The notes under the pieces were generated by a model that was given only the letters and a program-made list of their open reading frames with translations, was not told where the DNA came from and searched no databases. A stretch of DNA of 64,000 nucleotides. Origin: Trachythela sp. YZ-2020. Lineage: Eukaryota; Cnidaria; Anthozoa; Malacalcyonacea; Clavulariidae. The translations under genes were made by a program, and so were the position numbers. Each line of letters starts with the position of its first letter. The stretch's first letter is position 1. This document shows positions 1 to 10,964 of this stretch, piece after piece. Location of the stretch: assembly GCA_016169945.1 (NCBI GenBank), contig JADLSH010000091.1, forward strand, positions 1,736,001 through 1,800,000, read 5' to 3'.

Positions 1-212
1 TATGTATTAAACTAGTTTTTTTTACTTGATAGTTCTGCTGACAGTTCTCACAAACAAACCTAGGCGAAAACATAACCTCCTGTCGGAGGTAATAATGTCA
101 AATATGAATACCGACTGAAACTGCAAGTATTTTTGGAATTCGCATTTTTTTAATAGAATAACGCAGCATTCAAGCTACCATCTCGCTCAACCATTTCACA
201 AATTGTTCATAC

Positions 213-520
213 CTTTCTGGCGGATTTCAAGGCGTATCCCAAGAAATTTCGTCTTCCTTGTCGATATTGATATATCAGCTTGCGTATGTTTTTCAAGGCC
301 TCTTTTAACGTCCATTTTTTCAATGCCAATGCATATTTTACCGAACGCGTATCACTGTAGTGCATCAAACCAATTTCAATGTTATCAGGATTGGTGTACA
401 ATTTCGTCACAATATCTTCAATGAATCTGATTACTGTAGGCAGTTCTCTGTAGCTCAGGCCACGCGAGCTATCCAGCATGAACAATACTTTACGCGATCG
501 TGTGAAGCATTGCGGAGAAA
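213..520 (-). CDS. vWA domain exon, first half (domain 9)
   Basis: 308 bp, entered in phase 1 after TTTTCTAG and left in phase 0 at GTATGA. The product begins SPQCF, with the conserved entry Cys, then the first strand VLFMLDSSRG. This matches the DxSxS metal motif except that the last Ser is Gly. The centre has IGLMHYSD, the family strand-2 pattern, and the third segment ends GRRNFLGYAL, where the usual metal-site Thr is Asn. The matching second-half exon must lie left of the window. The fold looks kept, but divalent cation binding is doubtful. Confidence 0.85.
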
Positions 521-610
521 CTAGAAAATATTATTATTATTACATAAGGTGCGTTTAATAGAGAGTACTACAATCCTGGACAGTTCACCTTGGGCAAAAG
601 AGTCGACGCT

Positions 611-664
611 CATAACGCCACCGTGCTATAACGCCACCGTGCTATCCGTGCTATAACGCCACCG
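611..664 (+). repeat. Short tandem repeat, ATAACGCCACCGTGCT unit
   Basis: The 16-base unit ATAACGCCACCGTGCT occurs twice, followed by a diverged third copy after a short spacer. It lies in an otherwise featureless stretch between exon 213-520 and the SINE at 1120. I see nothing else in 521-1119. Confidence 0.6.
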
Positions 665-1119
665 CGCCTCCGCTAGAAAGTAAAGTGAATGTTTTATTAG
701 GTATATGGATTTGCGCACGCACTGTCAGGATTGCCAGGATTGTCTGAAAGTAGGAGTAAAAATAAAATGTGAAATTTACGGCGAATAAGTTATTCTGAGA
801 CTGCTTAAAATATGTTCTTCCTTCAACATATATCATATGACGTATATTTATGTTGTTTAATTCTCTGAATTTTCGTTAAAATGAGATTATAGCTCTCAAC
901 ATGAAGTGGTACTTATCTCATCAGTAATCGCGCAGACGCTGACAATTCACAAGTTGTACGTTTATCGTCAGAAAGATTATACGGTGATGAGGACAACGAA
1001 TTTCTTAGGTTTGCTAGCAAAGCATGTCGAATTTGTAAATATGAAGCTAGGAACGCGAAGTTAGTGTAACTGATAGCTTATAACAGCAGAACAGATGTTT
1101 CATTGGTACTGTACTAACG

Positions 1120-1300
1120 GCCCCGCGCCTCGTTGTATTGTATGAAGCCTGCACCGGAATCGCAGGGCCGCAGGTTCGATTCCTGCCAGAGGGCCTAAGG
1201 TTGCATTTTTTGCAACTGCTCCTGGCTAGGTCTAAAATGTATATAAATTTTCGTTCGAATATTCCATCCACAAACACCATCAACCATTTTCGTCAAAGTC
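1120..1300 (+). mobile_element. tRNA-derived SINE copy
   Basis: A tRNA-like B box (GGTTCGATTCC at about 1171) follows a degraded A-box region. Next comes a body with the short hairpin GTTGCATTTTTTGCAAC and the conserved tail CTGGCTAGGTCTAAAATG. The same body recurs on the minus strand at 63490-63672 and twice, head to head, in 63745-64000. The acceptor stem does not pair as in a functional tRNA, so this is a retroposon rather than a tRNA gene. Confidence 0.65.
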
Positions 1301-1475
1301 TTATTTGTTCATTTATCAACATTGAGAGGGGGGGGGGGGGCTCAGAAACTCGATTTAGAAAGTAAAGATCTTTGCCAGGATTATTATGCATTTCACAAAG
1401 CTTAAGACCCGTAAGCCAGGAGTAATATTAGTTGCACATATATTACATCTATATTGTGCCATTCTTGACTGCGAG

Positions 1476-2520
1476 GTTATAACCACTGATCTGAAAAGTA
1501 GACTGGATAGCGCAAACTATTGTTCACTGGTGCAGAAAATGAAGTAAGGCATTATTTATGCCTCGGGGTGGTACCGAAGAGAAATGGAAAAATGCTAAAT
1601 TTTTCTATTTACCCAACCATTTTAGGGGTTCAGAATTGTTTTGCCTAAACCTTACAGATTTCAGGATTATATAAATGCTTTTTATAAAGTCTTTTCAAGT
1701 ATTAACTATTATGATAATCTATAACCATGCATCAAAACCCTGAATTATCCAAGTTAGTATGAAATACTTATGTCGTTATGAAGTACCATACTAAATGTAT
1801 TTCAAATGAATTTGTTTGAACATCAAGTACTATTATAAAATACTCTTAAATTAAATGATACAGATATATAGGACAGCTACTTGAACTTTGCTTAATCTTT
1901 AAAAACATTAGGGAAAAGTATCATGTTGATGGATGGAGTTATAAAATCACAACCACTATGAACATTTTGAAAGCTTTGAATTAATAATTTTCTGAAAATA
2001 ATTCTGGGCCTTAATTATCATGTCAAGCATTCAAGGATGTTTTATGCATGTTGATGATCTTGGGTTATTTCTTTTATATACAGACTATGTGGTACTCCTT
2101 GAAAGGCACTTATTCTTTTTACCCATCCTTTCAGAGTAACCCCAATTTCTTTTTTACTCACCCTTTGTGTAGGTGAAAAATGTCTTTTTTACCCACCCCA
2201 TTTCTCTTCGGTGCCACCCATAGGCATAAATAATGAACAGTCCCTAAGTTAAACATAGCTAGACGATAGAAATCCGCCATTACTAGAGACCAAATGTACA
2301 GAAAAATTGTCTCTATTTCTTTTTAAAACGTCTTCGAACTCTCAAAATACCAGATTACTACAATATTTTAACATATCGATCTAGCATCTCAAGCAATAAA
2401 TTTATACTATTATACGCTAAAAATGTTGTCAGTTGGTCCCTTAGTAAGGGCTGACTTCCGGCTTCATTTTAACACAATAGATACTAAATCTGGTATTATT
2501 TCCAGATCAGTGGTTATAAC
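1476..2520. mobile_element. Foldback / TIR element, about 1.05 kb
   Basis: The ends are inverted copies of GTTATAACCACTGATCTG (1476-1493 and 2503-2520). A longer inner inverted pair lies around 1550-1590 and 2198-2235: one side reads CATTATTTATGCC then CGAAGAGAAATGG, the other the reverse complement. There is no coding capacity. It looks like a non-autonomous DNA transposon whose arms have diverged. The target duplication is not clear. Confidence 0.55.
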
Positions 2521-2654
2521 ATATTTGTGGACGACATTAAGATTACAGTATTTATTAATGACAGATTTCGATCTGTAATCCCGGATCATCACCAGTGCAA
2601 ATAATATACGATCATTGGACGAGGTTGAGCATTATTGTCTGGTTTTCGAATGTA

Positions 2655-2815
2655 TAATAAAACAATTATTGGATTCGGCTTACGCATGATATCATGACTT
2701 ATTCAGACCTCGGTCAATGTTATCCACCTGGCCTCAGCTTCGGTTCGACAGATAACATTAACATCAGTCTGAATAATTTGTGATATCATGCTCAGCCTTA
2801 TCCTATAATTGTTTA
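2655..2815. repeat. Palindromic dispersed repeat, copy 1
   Basis: About 160 bp with internal dyad symmetry around a TTATTCAGACCTCGGTCAAT / CAGTCTGAATAATTTGTG pair, flanked by AATAAAACAATTATTG and its inverse CAATTATTGTTTATTA-like sequence. It is closely related to 3247-3409. The two copies flank about 430 bp and could be the ends of one composite element. Confidence 0.55.
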
Positions 2816-3246
2816 TTATTATACATTCAAACTCTATTCTCGTTTCTGATTGGTCAAAAAGCCCCGGATAATTCTCAATATCCGGTAGTTCTCACATTGC
2901 TTTCGCTGATGCCGTCATCAGCGTGGAATAATAGTTTTTCGGATCGAACTTCCATCCAAAAAACTATTAGTGGACGCAGTCGAGCCCAGGCCCCCAGCGC
3001 GGTCGACAGCTTGTATAAAAGCCCGCGAAATTTTGAAAGCCAAAACAAAATGGCTTCTTGTAAATTTGCCTTTACAAACGAAGAGAAAATGTCCAAGATA
3101 GTGACTGCACCAAAAAGGCCACGAAACAATACAAAACCATCTTCAACAAGTATTTATTGTTTAATTAAATGTTAAATTATGTGTTTTTGCATCTTTCCCA
3201 CCCGCTGCAAGTCTTGGCTTATTTGTCTGGTTTTCGTCATTTTAAT

Positions 3247-3409
3247 CTACAATAAAACAATTATTGCATTCGGCTCACGCATAATATCAAGAATTATTCA
3301 GACCTCGGTCAATGTTATCCGCCTCAACTTCGCTTCGGCAGATAACATTGACCTCGGTCTGAGTAATTTGTGATATCATGCTCAGCCGCATCCAATAATT
3401 GTTTATTAT
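3247..3409. repeat. Palindromic dispersed repeat, copy 2
   Basis: Second copy of the repeat at 2655-2815. It shares AATAAAACAATTATTG, the CAGACCTCGGTCAATGTTAT segment and TTTGTGATATCATGCTCAGC in the same order and orientation. The interval between the copies (2816-3246) holds no gene I recognise. Confidence 0.55.
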
Positions 3410-3503
3410 CTAAATTATATCGCATTATTGGAAGAGGTTTCCAGACAAGCATGATTGACCAATTTTGTGTATAAGATACATGGTGAAGTTTATTAACACA
3501 AAC

Positions 3504-3801
3504 CTGTTTTTTCCTCGATTTTACACTGGACATCTACCAAAGCTTGTGAGATAGTGCTAGCTCGCCTGAAATCCATTGGGTAAATTTCCCTTGCTCCAGA
3601 AGCGATATCATGAATGGCATTAAGGTAATCTACCATCGGATTTTTGTATTCGACATCTAGTACAGCAATCCGGACTCCTTTAGCTTTGAGCATCTTAACT
3701 TGATTTTGTATTTCATATCTGTCTAATACTATACCGCGTGTTGCAATGAATATGAGGTCGGCGGCCTCCTTTCGGTGTCCGCCTGTTGAGGTATTGAATA
3801 T
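3504..3801 (-). CDS. vWA domain exon, second half (domain 8)
   Basis: 298 bp, acceptor TCTTTAG, donor CAG|GTTTGT (weak but in phase 1). The product starts IFNTSTGGHR and continues LIFIATRG, where nearly all vWA domains have TDG, so the third metal-coordinating Asp is replaced by Arg. Next come the LKAKGVRIAVL strand, an IAS helix and the terminal DVQCK with the conserved exit Cys. It pairs with 4901-4576. Fold signature kept, MIDAS lost. Confidence 0.85.
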
Positions 3802-4575
3802 CTAAAGATTGAAAAGATTATTTTATAAGTTTATGCATGAAGTTTTTAAATCATGTATAGCGAAATCGAGTCTCCATGCAAAAATCTCTGGATGTGCCTG
3901 AAAACGAATTAAATTTACCACCACAGTGACATCTCTGTAATGATATAACCGATATTCATTACCTATAATTCAGGCTCTCTCTCTAACGTATTTGTATATA
4001 GTGACGTCTATATTTGATCTCAAGTTCGTATCCAGGGCCAGGAATGGGCACGTTTTTGCTACTAGTTTACCCGGATGGGTAGAGGGTCGTCTTCGTCGGC
4101 GTTCAAGATGAAATGTGCCCCGTATATACATTTTACCGTTGCAACAATTGAAAAGAAAATATTCCTTCACCTATAGTCATTTTACATAAGAATTGATACG
4201 AGACATTAATTGTCAATTAATTTAAGCTTATCAAGTTGTACATTTCATTAAAATATATTAGCAATTCTTAACTGTGATATTTGGATACATTGTCATTTCC
4301 CATTTCGATTTTCCTTCCTTTCAACATACTAGCGGGCTCGTGCCAGTTTTTTTGTGCATCACGCACGGATCAGCGCGCTATGAGCGCATTTCCCCACCTA
4401 TGTTTTTGTGCGTCCTGATCCGGGGTACGCTAATAAGCGGGGAAATAGCGCACCTCATTAAAAAGTGAAATATGGGCAATAATTATCAACCGAAGAACTG
4501 TTATATTTCCATACAAAATTCAACAAGAAAATTATTTGCGGAAACATTTTGAGTAAACCATTTCTACGTACACAC
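3802..4575. other. Intron, no recognisable feature
   Basis: Intron between the two halves of domain 8, beginning with GTGTGT on the minus strand. I see no gene, RNA or clear repeat boundary in it. Confidence 0.5.
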
Positions 4576-4901
4576 CTCTTTGTTAACCATACGCAAAGCG
4601 CCAGTAACACCAGCTCGGCTGTTCCATCTGTCTGATTGTTTTATTTTCAAAATTCTCTTAGTAATGTCCTTCTCAAACTTGTATCTTCCCAACGCAATGT
4701 TAAGACGTTTCGTATTTCTTCCAAACGTCATAACTCCAACATCCGTTTGGGTAGCTGCAATGTTGAGTTTCTTTACAATTTTAGTAAAGAATTTCAAAGC
4801 TTTCTTAAAGTAGAGATTCATGCCCCTCGTTGTGTCAATCATGAAAAGCACATCTTGAGAATGTTGCTTACAAGCTGATTCTTTCTCGCTTGCTCGTTTA
4901 T
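4576..4901 (-). CDS. vWA domain exon, first half (domain 8)
   Basis: 326 bp, the longest first-half exon. It enters in phase 1 after ATTCTAG and leaves in phase 0 at GTGTGT. It has six extra residues before the entry Cys (ACKQHSQD). The strand VLFMIDTTRG departs from DxSxS at two positions (Thr for Ser, Gly for Ser). The Thr loop reads SRAGVTGALR, so the metal Thr is also missing in the aligned position. With the TRG loop in its partner exon, this domain has lost most of its MIDAS. Confidence 0.82.
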
Positions 4902-4976
4902 CTAGAATGATTTTTTAGGAAATTGTGAGATGCTGATGTTTGTTAAAATAATATGAGAATAACAGTAACTTTGCCT

Positions 4977-5545
4977 TACCGTATTTATTCGTTTAAGCAA
5001 TTAAGCGTCGCCCCGAATAAGCGCCGCATATGATAGCAAGAATATTAAAGAGCGCCTCCCTCGAACAAGCGCCGCGCTTATTCACAACAACGCGGCGCTT
5101 AAACGAAGCACCGTTGGATGGAATACACCATTTCGATAATTACGTCACAACTCTTTCTTAGTCCTGGAGACGCGTTCTCATGAATCGTGAGCCAATAGCC
5201 TTTCGTCTTGATTCATGAAAGCGAGGCTTCCAGGCCAAGGAGGTATTCGTGACGTAATTATCGGAAGGGTGTATTGTTCGAACTGAAAACAACAACAGAA
5301 CATCTCAACCTTTAATCAGCCTCGAACATTTTGTATCCTGTACTACATTGTTTTTAAGTTCAAAGTGAGTATATTTCAATGCTCTGTCGTTAAACTCACT
5401 CTCCGGAACTTTTGAAATGCGCAATTTCGTTGTGAAGGCAGGCACAAATAGAGTGATTTTTAAAGAGCGCGCCCTCCAATCAGCGTCGCCTTCAAATAAA
5501 CGCCGCATTAAAAACACTAAAAAATTAAAGCCAGTAAATACGGTA
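4977..5545. mobile_element. MITE with TACCGTATTTA ends
   Basis: The ends are TACCGTATTTATTCG and the inverse AGTAAATACGGTA, consistent with a TA target site. The interior has GCGCC-rich subterminal segments (AAGCGCCGC, GCGTCGCC). Related fragments occur at 9060-9316 and from 9766. No ORF of its own; a second MITE sits inside it. Confidence 0.65.
5126..5271. mobile_element. Nested 146-bp MITE, TA target duplication
   Basis: Inverted ends CACCATTTCGATAATTACGT and ACGTAATTATCGGAAGGGTG, flanked on both sides by TA. The middle also pairs loosely (GATTCATGAAAG / CATGAATCGTGAG). It is inserted in the larger MITE 4977-5545, so it is the younger insertion. The TA duplication suggests Tc1/mariner-type mobilisation. 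Confidence 0.65.
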
Positions 5546-5599
5546 CTTGAAAGTACTTCTAATGATTTTTTTACATTTGTTTCATATCAGTCATAATTG

Positions 5600-7063
5600 T
5601 ATATAACTGGATTCAATCGATTCCTGTAAATAAATCTACGGGTTTGGATGGGATATCTTGTAGGCTATTAAAGGAAGCTTCGCCAATTGTTTCTTCTTCC
5701 TTAACTCATATTATTAATTTATCCATTAGAAGTGGGATTTTTCCCATTGATTGGAAAGTAGCTAGGGTAATGCCAATTTATAAAGAAGATACCAAATCTA
5801 ATCCCGATAATTATAGGCCAATATCTGTTTTACCGATTGTCAGTAAAATAATTGAAAAGATCGTCTTCTCCCAGTTGTATGGCGTTGATTCTAACTCCAT
5901 CAATTGGTTTGGATCGTATTTATCAGGTCGCAAACAATGTACAAGCATTAATGGCACTCTGTCAAGCATGTTACCTGTTACATGTGGGGTCCCTCAAGGG
6001 TCAGTGCTTGGGCCATTACTGTTTCTGTTTTATATCAATGATCTTCAAGCCTGCCTATCTTCGTCGTCCCTTATGATGTATGCCGATGATACATGTTTAA
6101 CTGTCAGTTCTAAAGATCCAATTAAACTAAATATCGAACTTAGTAAAGTGCAAACGTGGTTACGAGCTAATAAACTTACTTTGAATGTAAAAAAGACAAC
6201 ATTCTTAATCCTGGGAAGCCAAGTGAGGTTAAATAACCTGAATCATCACTTAACATCCAAATTGATGGTCAATCATTCTTATAGATATTGCATTCTTATA
6301 GATATTTGGGACTCGAAATTGACGAATATTTAAATTGGCAGGTACATGTTGAAACCATTTGTAAAAAAATAAGTGCAAGTCTTGGGGTCTTAAGGCGGAT
6401 TCGAAAATTTGTGCCCCAAGGTATATTGATCGATTCTGATGTATAAGGCCTTAGTGTTGCCTTACCTAGACTATTGTAGTGAGGTTTGGGGTTGCCTAGG
6501 TAAAACTCTTTCTGACAAACTCCAAAAACTTCAAAACAGAGCAAGTAGGATAATAACCTTTTCCGATTATGACGTAAGGTCTGCTGATATCCTACGTGTC
6601 CTTGGTTGGGATACTCTTGACCAACGCCGTGCCAAACAGCTCGCAACTAGTGTTTATAAAGCAGTGAATAACTTATATCCCAGTGAGCTCAATACTATTT
6701 TTGCACCTACCTCGCAATTTCACTCTCATAATCTTAGAGGTAGTACCCACAATATTTTCACTCCCAGACCCAGTGCGGAGGCCGGTAAAAGAAGCTTCAG
6801 CTGCCGTGGAGCTATTATATGGAACGATCTTCCAGATGAAATGCGAAGTCTGGCTTCAATACAATCCTTTAAAAAATCACTTTTTAACTTTCAAATTTAA
6901 TACTAAGACTGAAAAATAGTTGTACATCTTATAGGTTTATATATATATATGTTAAGTTATTGTTTCATTCTTTTTTTAACATGGCTCCTTGGAAGAGCAC
7001 TCGTGTGAAAGGATACCATGTCAGTTATGTATTTTAATTTTAATAAAGCTTCTGATTGATTGA
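5600..7063 (+). mobile_element. Non-LTR retrotransposon (CR1/L2-like), 5'-truncated
   Basis: Starts in the reverse-transcriptase region immediately after the MITE at 4977-5545 and ends in the short repeat TGATTGATTGATTGA (7047-7063), a CR1/L2-style 3' tail. The polymerase frame is broken (see 5606-6900). It belongs with the jockey superfamily from the motifs NYRPISVLP, GVPQGSVLGPL and YADDT. It lies in the intron between domain-8 and domain-7 exons, on the strand opposite the vWA gene. Confidence 0.85.
5606..6900 (+). pseudogene. Reverse transcriptase, internally deleted and frameshifted
   Basis: The first frame (to 6333) reads STGLDGIS, WKVARVMPIYK and NYRPISVLPIVSKIIEK, then jumps straight to SINWFGSYLSGRKQ. 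About 70 residues that normally contain the first catalytic Asp (the KAFDTVDH motif A) are missing. Motif B (GVPQGSVLGPL) and motif C (YADDT) remain. A frame change near 6290 leads to YLGLEIDEYLNW, and another near 6440 to the C-terminal region (LPYLDYCSEVWG to WNDLP) ending at 6900. The product cannot be an active polymerase. Confidence 0.85.
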
Positions 7064-7319
7064 TTGAATCCGAGGTAGCGCAACCAATCAGCGTTGAATC
7101 ATTGCCAATGTGCAAATACTATACTAAAAATGCAATTATTTATGAAAGCAGTTTGCCAAATTGAAATTGCACCAGTGCTTCGAAGGCTGGAAGGCGAACA
7201 CGTTCCTTACAACAGTTATATACAAGGTAGAAAAATAAAGCCGCAGTGAGTTTATAATTATGACCTACTGACCTGATTCTTAGACTCTTAGTTCGATCGT
7301 GGTTCGATCACGCAAAGAT

Positions 7320-9005
7320 ATCCTATGTTACCTAATGTTACCTACTAGAAATACATTCATGCAGAACCCCCTCGCCCATTAGAACCAAGCAATTAAACTC
7401 CCCAAAAGTTATTGTAACATGAAGTACTGAGTTGATCACTGTAACCATGGTAACACGCAACCGGCCGTATATTTCTTTTATTTTTTGCACAAAATGGTGA
7501 TAAGGTTTGTACTTTTAACTGTAGACTTACGTACTCTTTTAGCTTTGATTTACTGTAAAATTCAATCTTAGACGTCTCACAAAACGTTTCAAAATTGTCA
7601 TAAAACTTCAACTGTTTTTTAACAGTATTTTTATACTATGAAGTTTTTGAGAGTAAATATGTTGTTTCTTATTCTATAACGCATTTGAATTAATATTGAA
7701 ACACTTTTTAAGATTAATCAATGTTATATCGACCACACAGGATGAACTACGTATTTTCAAAACCACAAACTATAGTGCATGCCAATTGAAGGCAAAACTG
7801 CAAAGGCAAGTTGCAAAATAGACACTTACGCGTTTAAGGTGGCTCCCTACAGCAATGCATGAGATGATCGCGGGACGAGAGTCAAAAACGCGTGGCAAGT
7901 ACGTGGACTTTCCCACGCAAATTCGACGATCAAAACAAAATAAAGACATTTCGCCCGGTTTTTTAAAATAATTTTTACCATTCTGAAAGATTTGTAATGA
8001 AAAAACTTTGAATAATCCTTAGTTTTATGTGACAAAGCATCAGTAACACCGATGAGTGATTTTAACTATGATACAAATATCGCTTGGATAAAAAAATCTT
8101 GACAGTATAAATATAAAAGTGAATTTTTCAAAAAGTTATCAGCGACGCTTTTATATAAGGGAAATTTCGTGAAGCTGTTGACCCAATTTTTTACCTTTAT
8201 ATGCGTTTTACTCTTTAGTTTCATGGGTAAGTGGGTAACCTATCTTCAAATTTTGACCACAAATTTTAATTTTGGTAAATTTTATATATTTCAATTCTAA
8301 AAAAAATCGCCAGTGTAGAAATCTTTCTATCAAATTTTCGAGTTTATTAAAAAAATTGCACACTGGCGATTTTGATTAAACTTTCATAATAGTTTCAGAA
8401 CATTATGCTTAAAACTTATATGAAATAAAAAAGATGGGTCACCGACTTTGTTTTTTAGATACGGACAATTTTATGCGCATAGTAACCACATTTCAGGCTT
8501 ACGTCTTGTTACTATGGCAACGATGACACTACCTGAACCGAGTTTTAAATTCCATAGATGATGAATATTACCCTCGAGTATAAAAATCTTCGTCATCTGC
8601 GATAACACTCGTTTAAAAACGATTTATTATAAGCTAAAATAACTGTAGGGAGCCACCTTAAAACGCTTAAAAACTCGAAAACCTTGTCCTTTCTCGGTCT
8701 GTTGACTGATTTCTTTTGCTGTTGACTTTAGTAAGTGAAAGTCCTCTACAAAATGTTCATGTATCTTGTTTTGAAGACTTTATTTGTCTGTATTATTTCC
8801 CGACTCCCGAGTACAAAACAATGTACAAAACTATTTTTGAAAAAAGTTGTCTCTCGGCCTAAAATCGCGCATATGCATAAGTAGAAAACCATGTTCATCC
8901 ATGACATAATGGCGGACAACTTTGGAATCCGCTACATACCCGGGTGTAAATATCCGAGCGGAATTAGTACCGTCGCACGGCGCTTCGCGCCGGCTCGGGG
9001 ATTAT
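7320..9005. repeat. Dispersed repeat, copy A (split by an insertion)
   Basis: 7320-7837 and 8658-9005 together align by eye with 16195-17035. Shared landmarks are TACTAGAAATACA, TTATTGTAACATGAAGTA, TACGTACTCTTTTAGCTTTG, CAAAATAGACACTTAC, a ...GGCGGAC..ACTTTGGA segment and a GC-rich end (CCCGGGTGTAAATATCCGAG, GCGCTTCGCGCC). An 820-bp TTAA-flanked element interrupts this copy. No coding content. Confidence 0.7.
7838..8657. mobile_element. TTAA-flanked TIR element, 820 bp
   Basis: Perfect inverted ends GGTGGCTCCCTACAG / CTGTAGGGAGCCACC, flanked by TTAA on both sides (7834-7837 and 8658-8661). The related repeat copy at 16195-17035 reads straight through the junction (ACTTACCCGTTCAAAACACT), which supports the boundaries. 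TTAA duplication is the hallmark of piggyBac-type transposition. There is no transposase, so it is non-autonomous. The element at 42210-42897 has nearly the same ends. Confidence 0.75.
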
Positions 9006-9059
9006 TATCGCCGGAAATGACATTCAAAGCAACCCTGGCTATACTGCGACGAATGAAGT

Positions 9060-9316
9060 GGTTGCTGTGGAAAATCTGGAGAGAGAGTTGAACAACAAAA
9101 CATTGAAATATACTCACTTTAAACTTTAAAAAATGCAGTACAGGATAATAAGTTGCCCGAGGCTGATTAAAGATTGAGACTAAGTACTGTAGTTGTTTGC
9201 AGCTCGAACATTTCGAACAACGGCGCTTTGATTATTTGATAGCGGCTTTCTTTAATATGTTTGCTTTCACATGCGACGCTTATTCGGGAGCAGCGCTTAA
9301 ACGAGTAAATACGGTA
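9060..9316. mobile_element. Partial MITE related to 4977-5545
   Basis: Ends GAGTAAATACGGTA at 9302-9315 and carries, in inverted order, segments found in 4977-5545: ACATTGAAATATACTCACTT, GCAGTACAGGAT, GGCTGATTAAAG and GCGCTTAAACGAG. The left end is unclear. A further short piece with ACCGTATTTACTGG and GATGCGGCGCTTATTTGA starts at 9769. Confidence 0.5.
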
Positions 9317-9354
9317 ATAAATAATTTATGAATGCAAGCTCTCCTTTTTCTTAC

Positions 9355-9661
9355 CTTTCTGATTCTTTTCAACTTTATCATTCTCGCAGTTCACCTTTCT
9401 ACAAGTTATAGCAGTCAGATCTGCAACGATGTGTTTCAATGTCACACTATCAAGGTAGTTAACATCACTAGGGTGTGACGCCAACTTTTCGTAGAAATCT
9501 GGGAGAGGTTTTCCTAATCCAACAACGATAACATGTACGCCTTTGTCCTTTAACCTCTGTACTTGCTCAAGGACTTTGTCATTTTGTTTTGTAACGTCGT
9601 TTACGAATAACAGTAGATAGTCTTCCGCACTAATACGATCACCGTTTGCACCATTAAAAAC
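9355..9661 (-). CDS. vWA domain exon, second half (domain 7)
   Basis: 307 bp, found from splice sites (TTTTTTACGCAG| and AAAG|GTAAGA); it contains no suitable start codon. The product begins VFNGANGDRI, the usual entry of second-half exons, then YLLLFVNDVT, where the TDG metal loop is replaced by VND with Asn at the metal-Asp position. RLKDKGVHVIVVGLG, KLASHPSDVNYLD and ITCRKVNC with the exit Cys follow. A lysine-rich linker ends the exon in phase 1. Pairs with 11272-10965. Confidence 0.85.
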
Positions 9662-9844
9662 CTGCGTAAAAAATAAAATATCACGTTAAATGACCATCTT
9701 TAAACCATTAGGCCACAATGCGCGCTAATTATTATTGTTATTATTTTTCTTTGTCTAAATGCTAGTTTACCGTATTTACTGGTTTGAGCGCCGCCGTGCT
9801 CTTTAAATTTTTAGTGTTTTTGATGCGGCGCTTATTTGAGTCAC

Positions 9845-10525
9845 GTTCGTGACACCCCCCAATAATTCTAAATATTAAAAAGTTGGTAAAAAATGGTTTG
9901 TTATTGGTAAAAAAATATTGAGAAATTATGCGCTGAGACTATACACTGAAATTATAAAACGTGCAACGCAAGTACAATAATTCTAAATACTAAAGAGTTG
10001 GTCAGAACATTTGTTGTTGGTTAAAATATATAAGAAACAATACGTTCTAATTTTCAAATATTATGCGCTCCTCAGTACGTAAGCAGTTGGTCAATTAAAA
10101 GACTAGTGCAGAATTACTGGAGTATAGCATACACGCATTGCCTCAACATCATTCTTTGATCCTTTCTATTTTATAAAAAGTTAAAAAATGCTTGCATTTG
10201 AAAAATTTACTAAAAACAAGGACAATAAAGGCATGTGCACAAGCTTTTGCACAATAGCTGGACATTACAGTAGCAGTGCGATGCATGTTTGTTCATTGAA
10301 AAGCACCTGCGTTTTCTGCCTGTCTAAATCAGGGACGTGGCGACCGGGGACGTGTGGGGGGGGGGGGGGTGTGACACCCCCCAAAATTATTTCGTTTTCC
10401 CATATAATTTTGATACAAAGGTTTGTATATAGAAAGACAAAAAAGTTGGTCATTTTAATCGGAAAAGTTGGTCATAATGATATGACACCCCCCCAATCGT
10501 GATTCGTTCGCCACACCCCTGCCAG
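9845..10525. repeat. C-tract / AGTTGGT low-copy repeat pair
   Basis: Two related segments start GTGACACCCCCCAA and carry AAAAAGTTGGT motifs (about 9850-10095 and 10365-10495). The second is preceded by GGGGACGTGTGG and a run of G. Segments of this type (see also 41880-42055 and 56040-56130) have C/G runs next to a short conserved end. Their class is uncertain. Confidence 0.4.
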
Positions 10526-10964
10526 AAATTCAGTGTCTTAACATTCTCAATAAATGACCTTACAGTATACGGACGTTTCAAATAATGTTAAATAGAAACA
10601 TTCCTTGTATGGGACAATCGGTGGTCAGCATGACACTCGTAGCAGAAGTAGTTTTAGCTTTTTATTTACATTAATAAATTTGTTGTTTAGCAAATATCTA
10701 TTTTTCAGTTGACCTTCGTCCATTTGTGCGCCTTGTTTTCTAAGCGTTGCAAAGTGGCCCAATCGCTGGAATCGTTAGCAAAGATGGAATTTGTTTTTGT
10801 GAAACATGTTTTCGAAAAAAAGAACTGTAGACATTGGCAACATGGGCTTTTGCATACGAGTTCATATATAGCGCGGCATATCGAATAATCGCTAACTTGC
10901 GAGTTAAACCAAATAATCGTTCCATACGAGATCATTTTCATGAACTGGGCGCTACGGTTCTTAC

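Noticed and set aside
1138..1215. Possible tRNA gene
   Set aside because: The B box is good, but the acceptor and D arms do not pair. The same body recurs as a repeat, so it is called a SINE.
2780..3175. 131-codon plus-strand frame
   Set aside because: Falls between and over palindromic repeats, with no recognisable protein pattern.
4580..4878. Plus-strand frames opposite exon 4901-4576
   Set aside because: Antisense to a splice-bounded vWA exon with clear domain signature.
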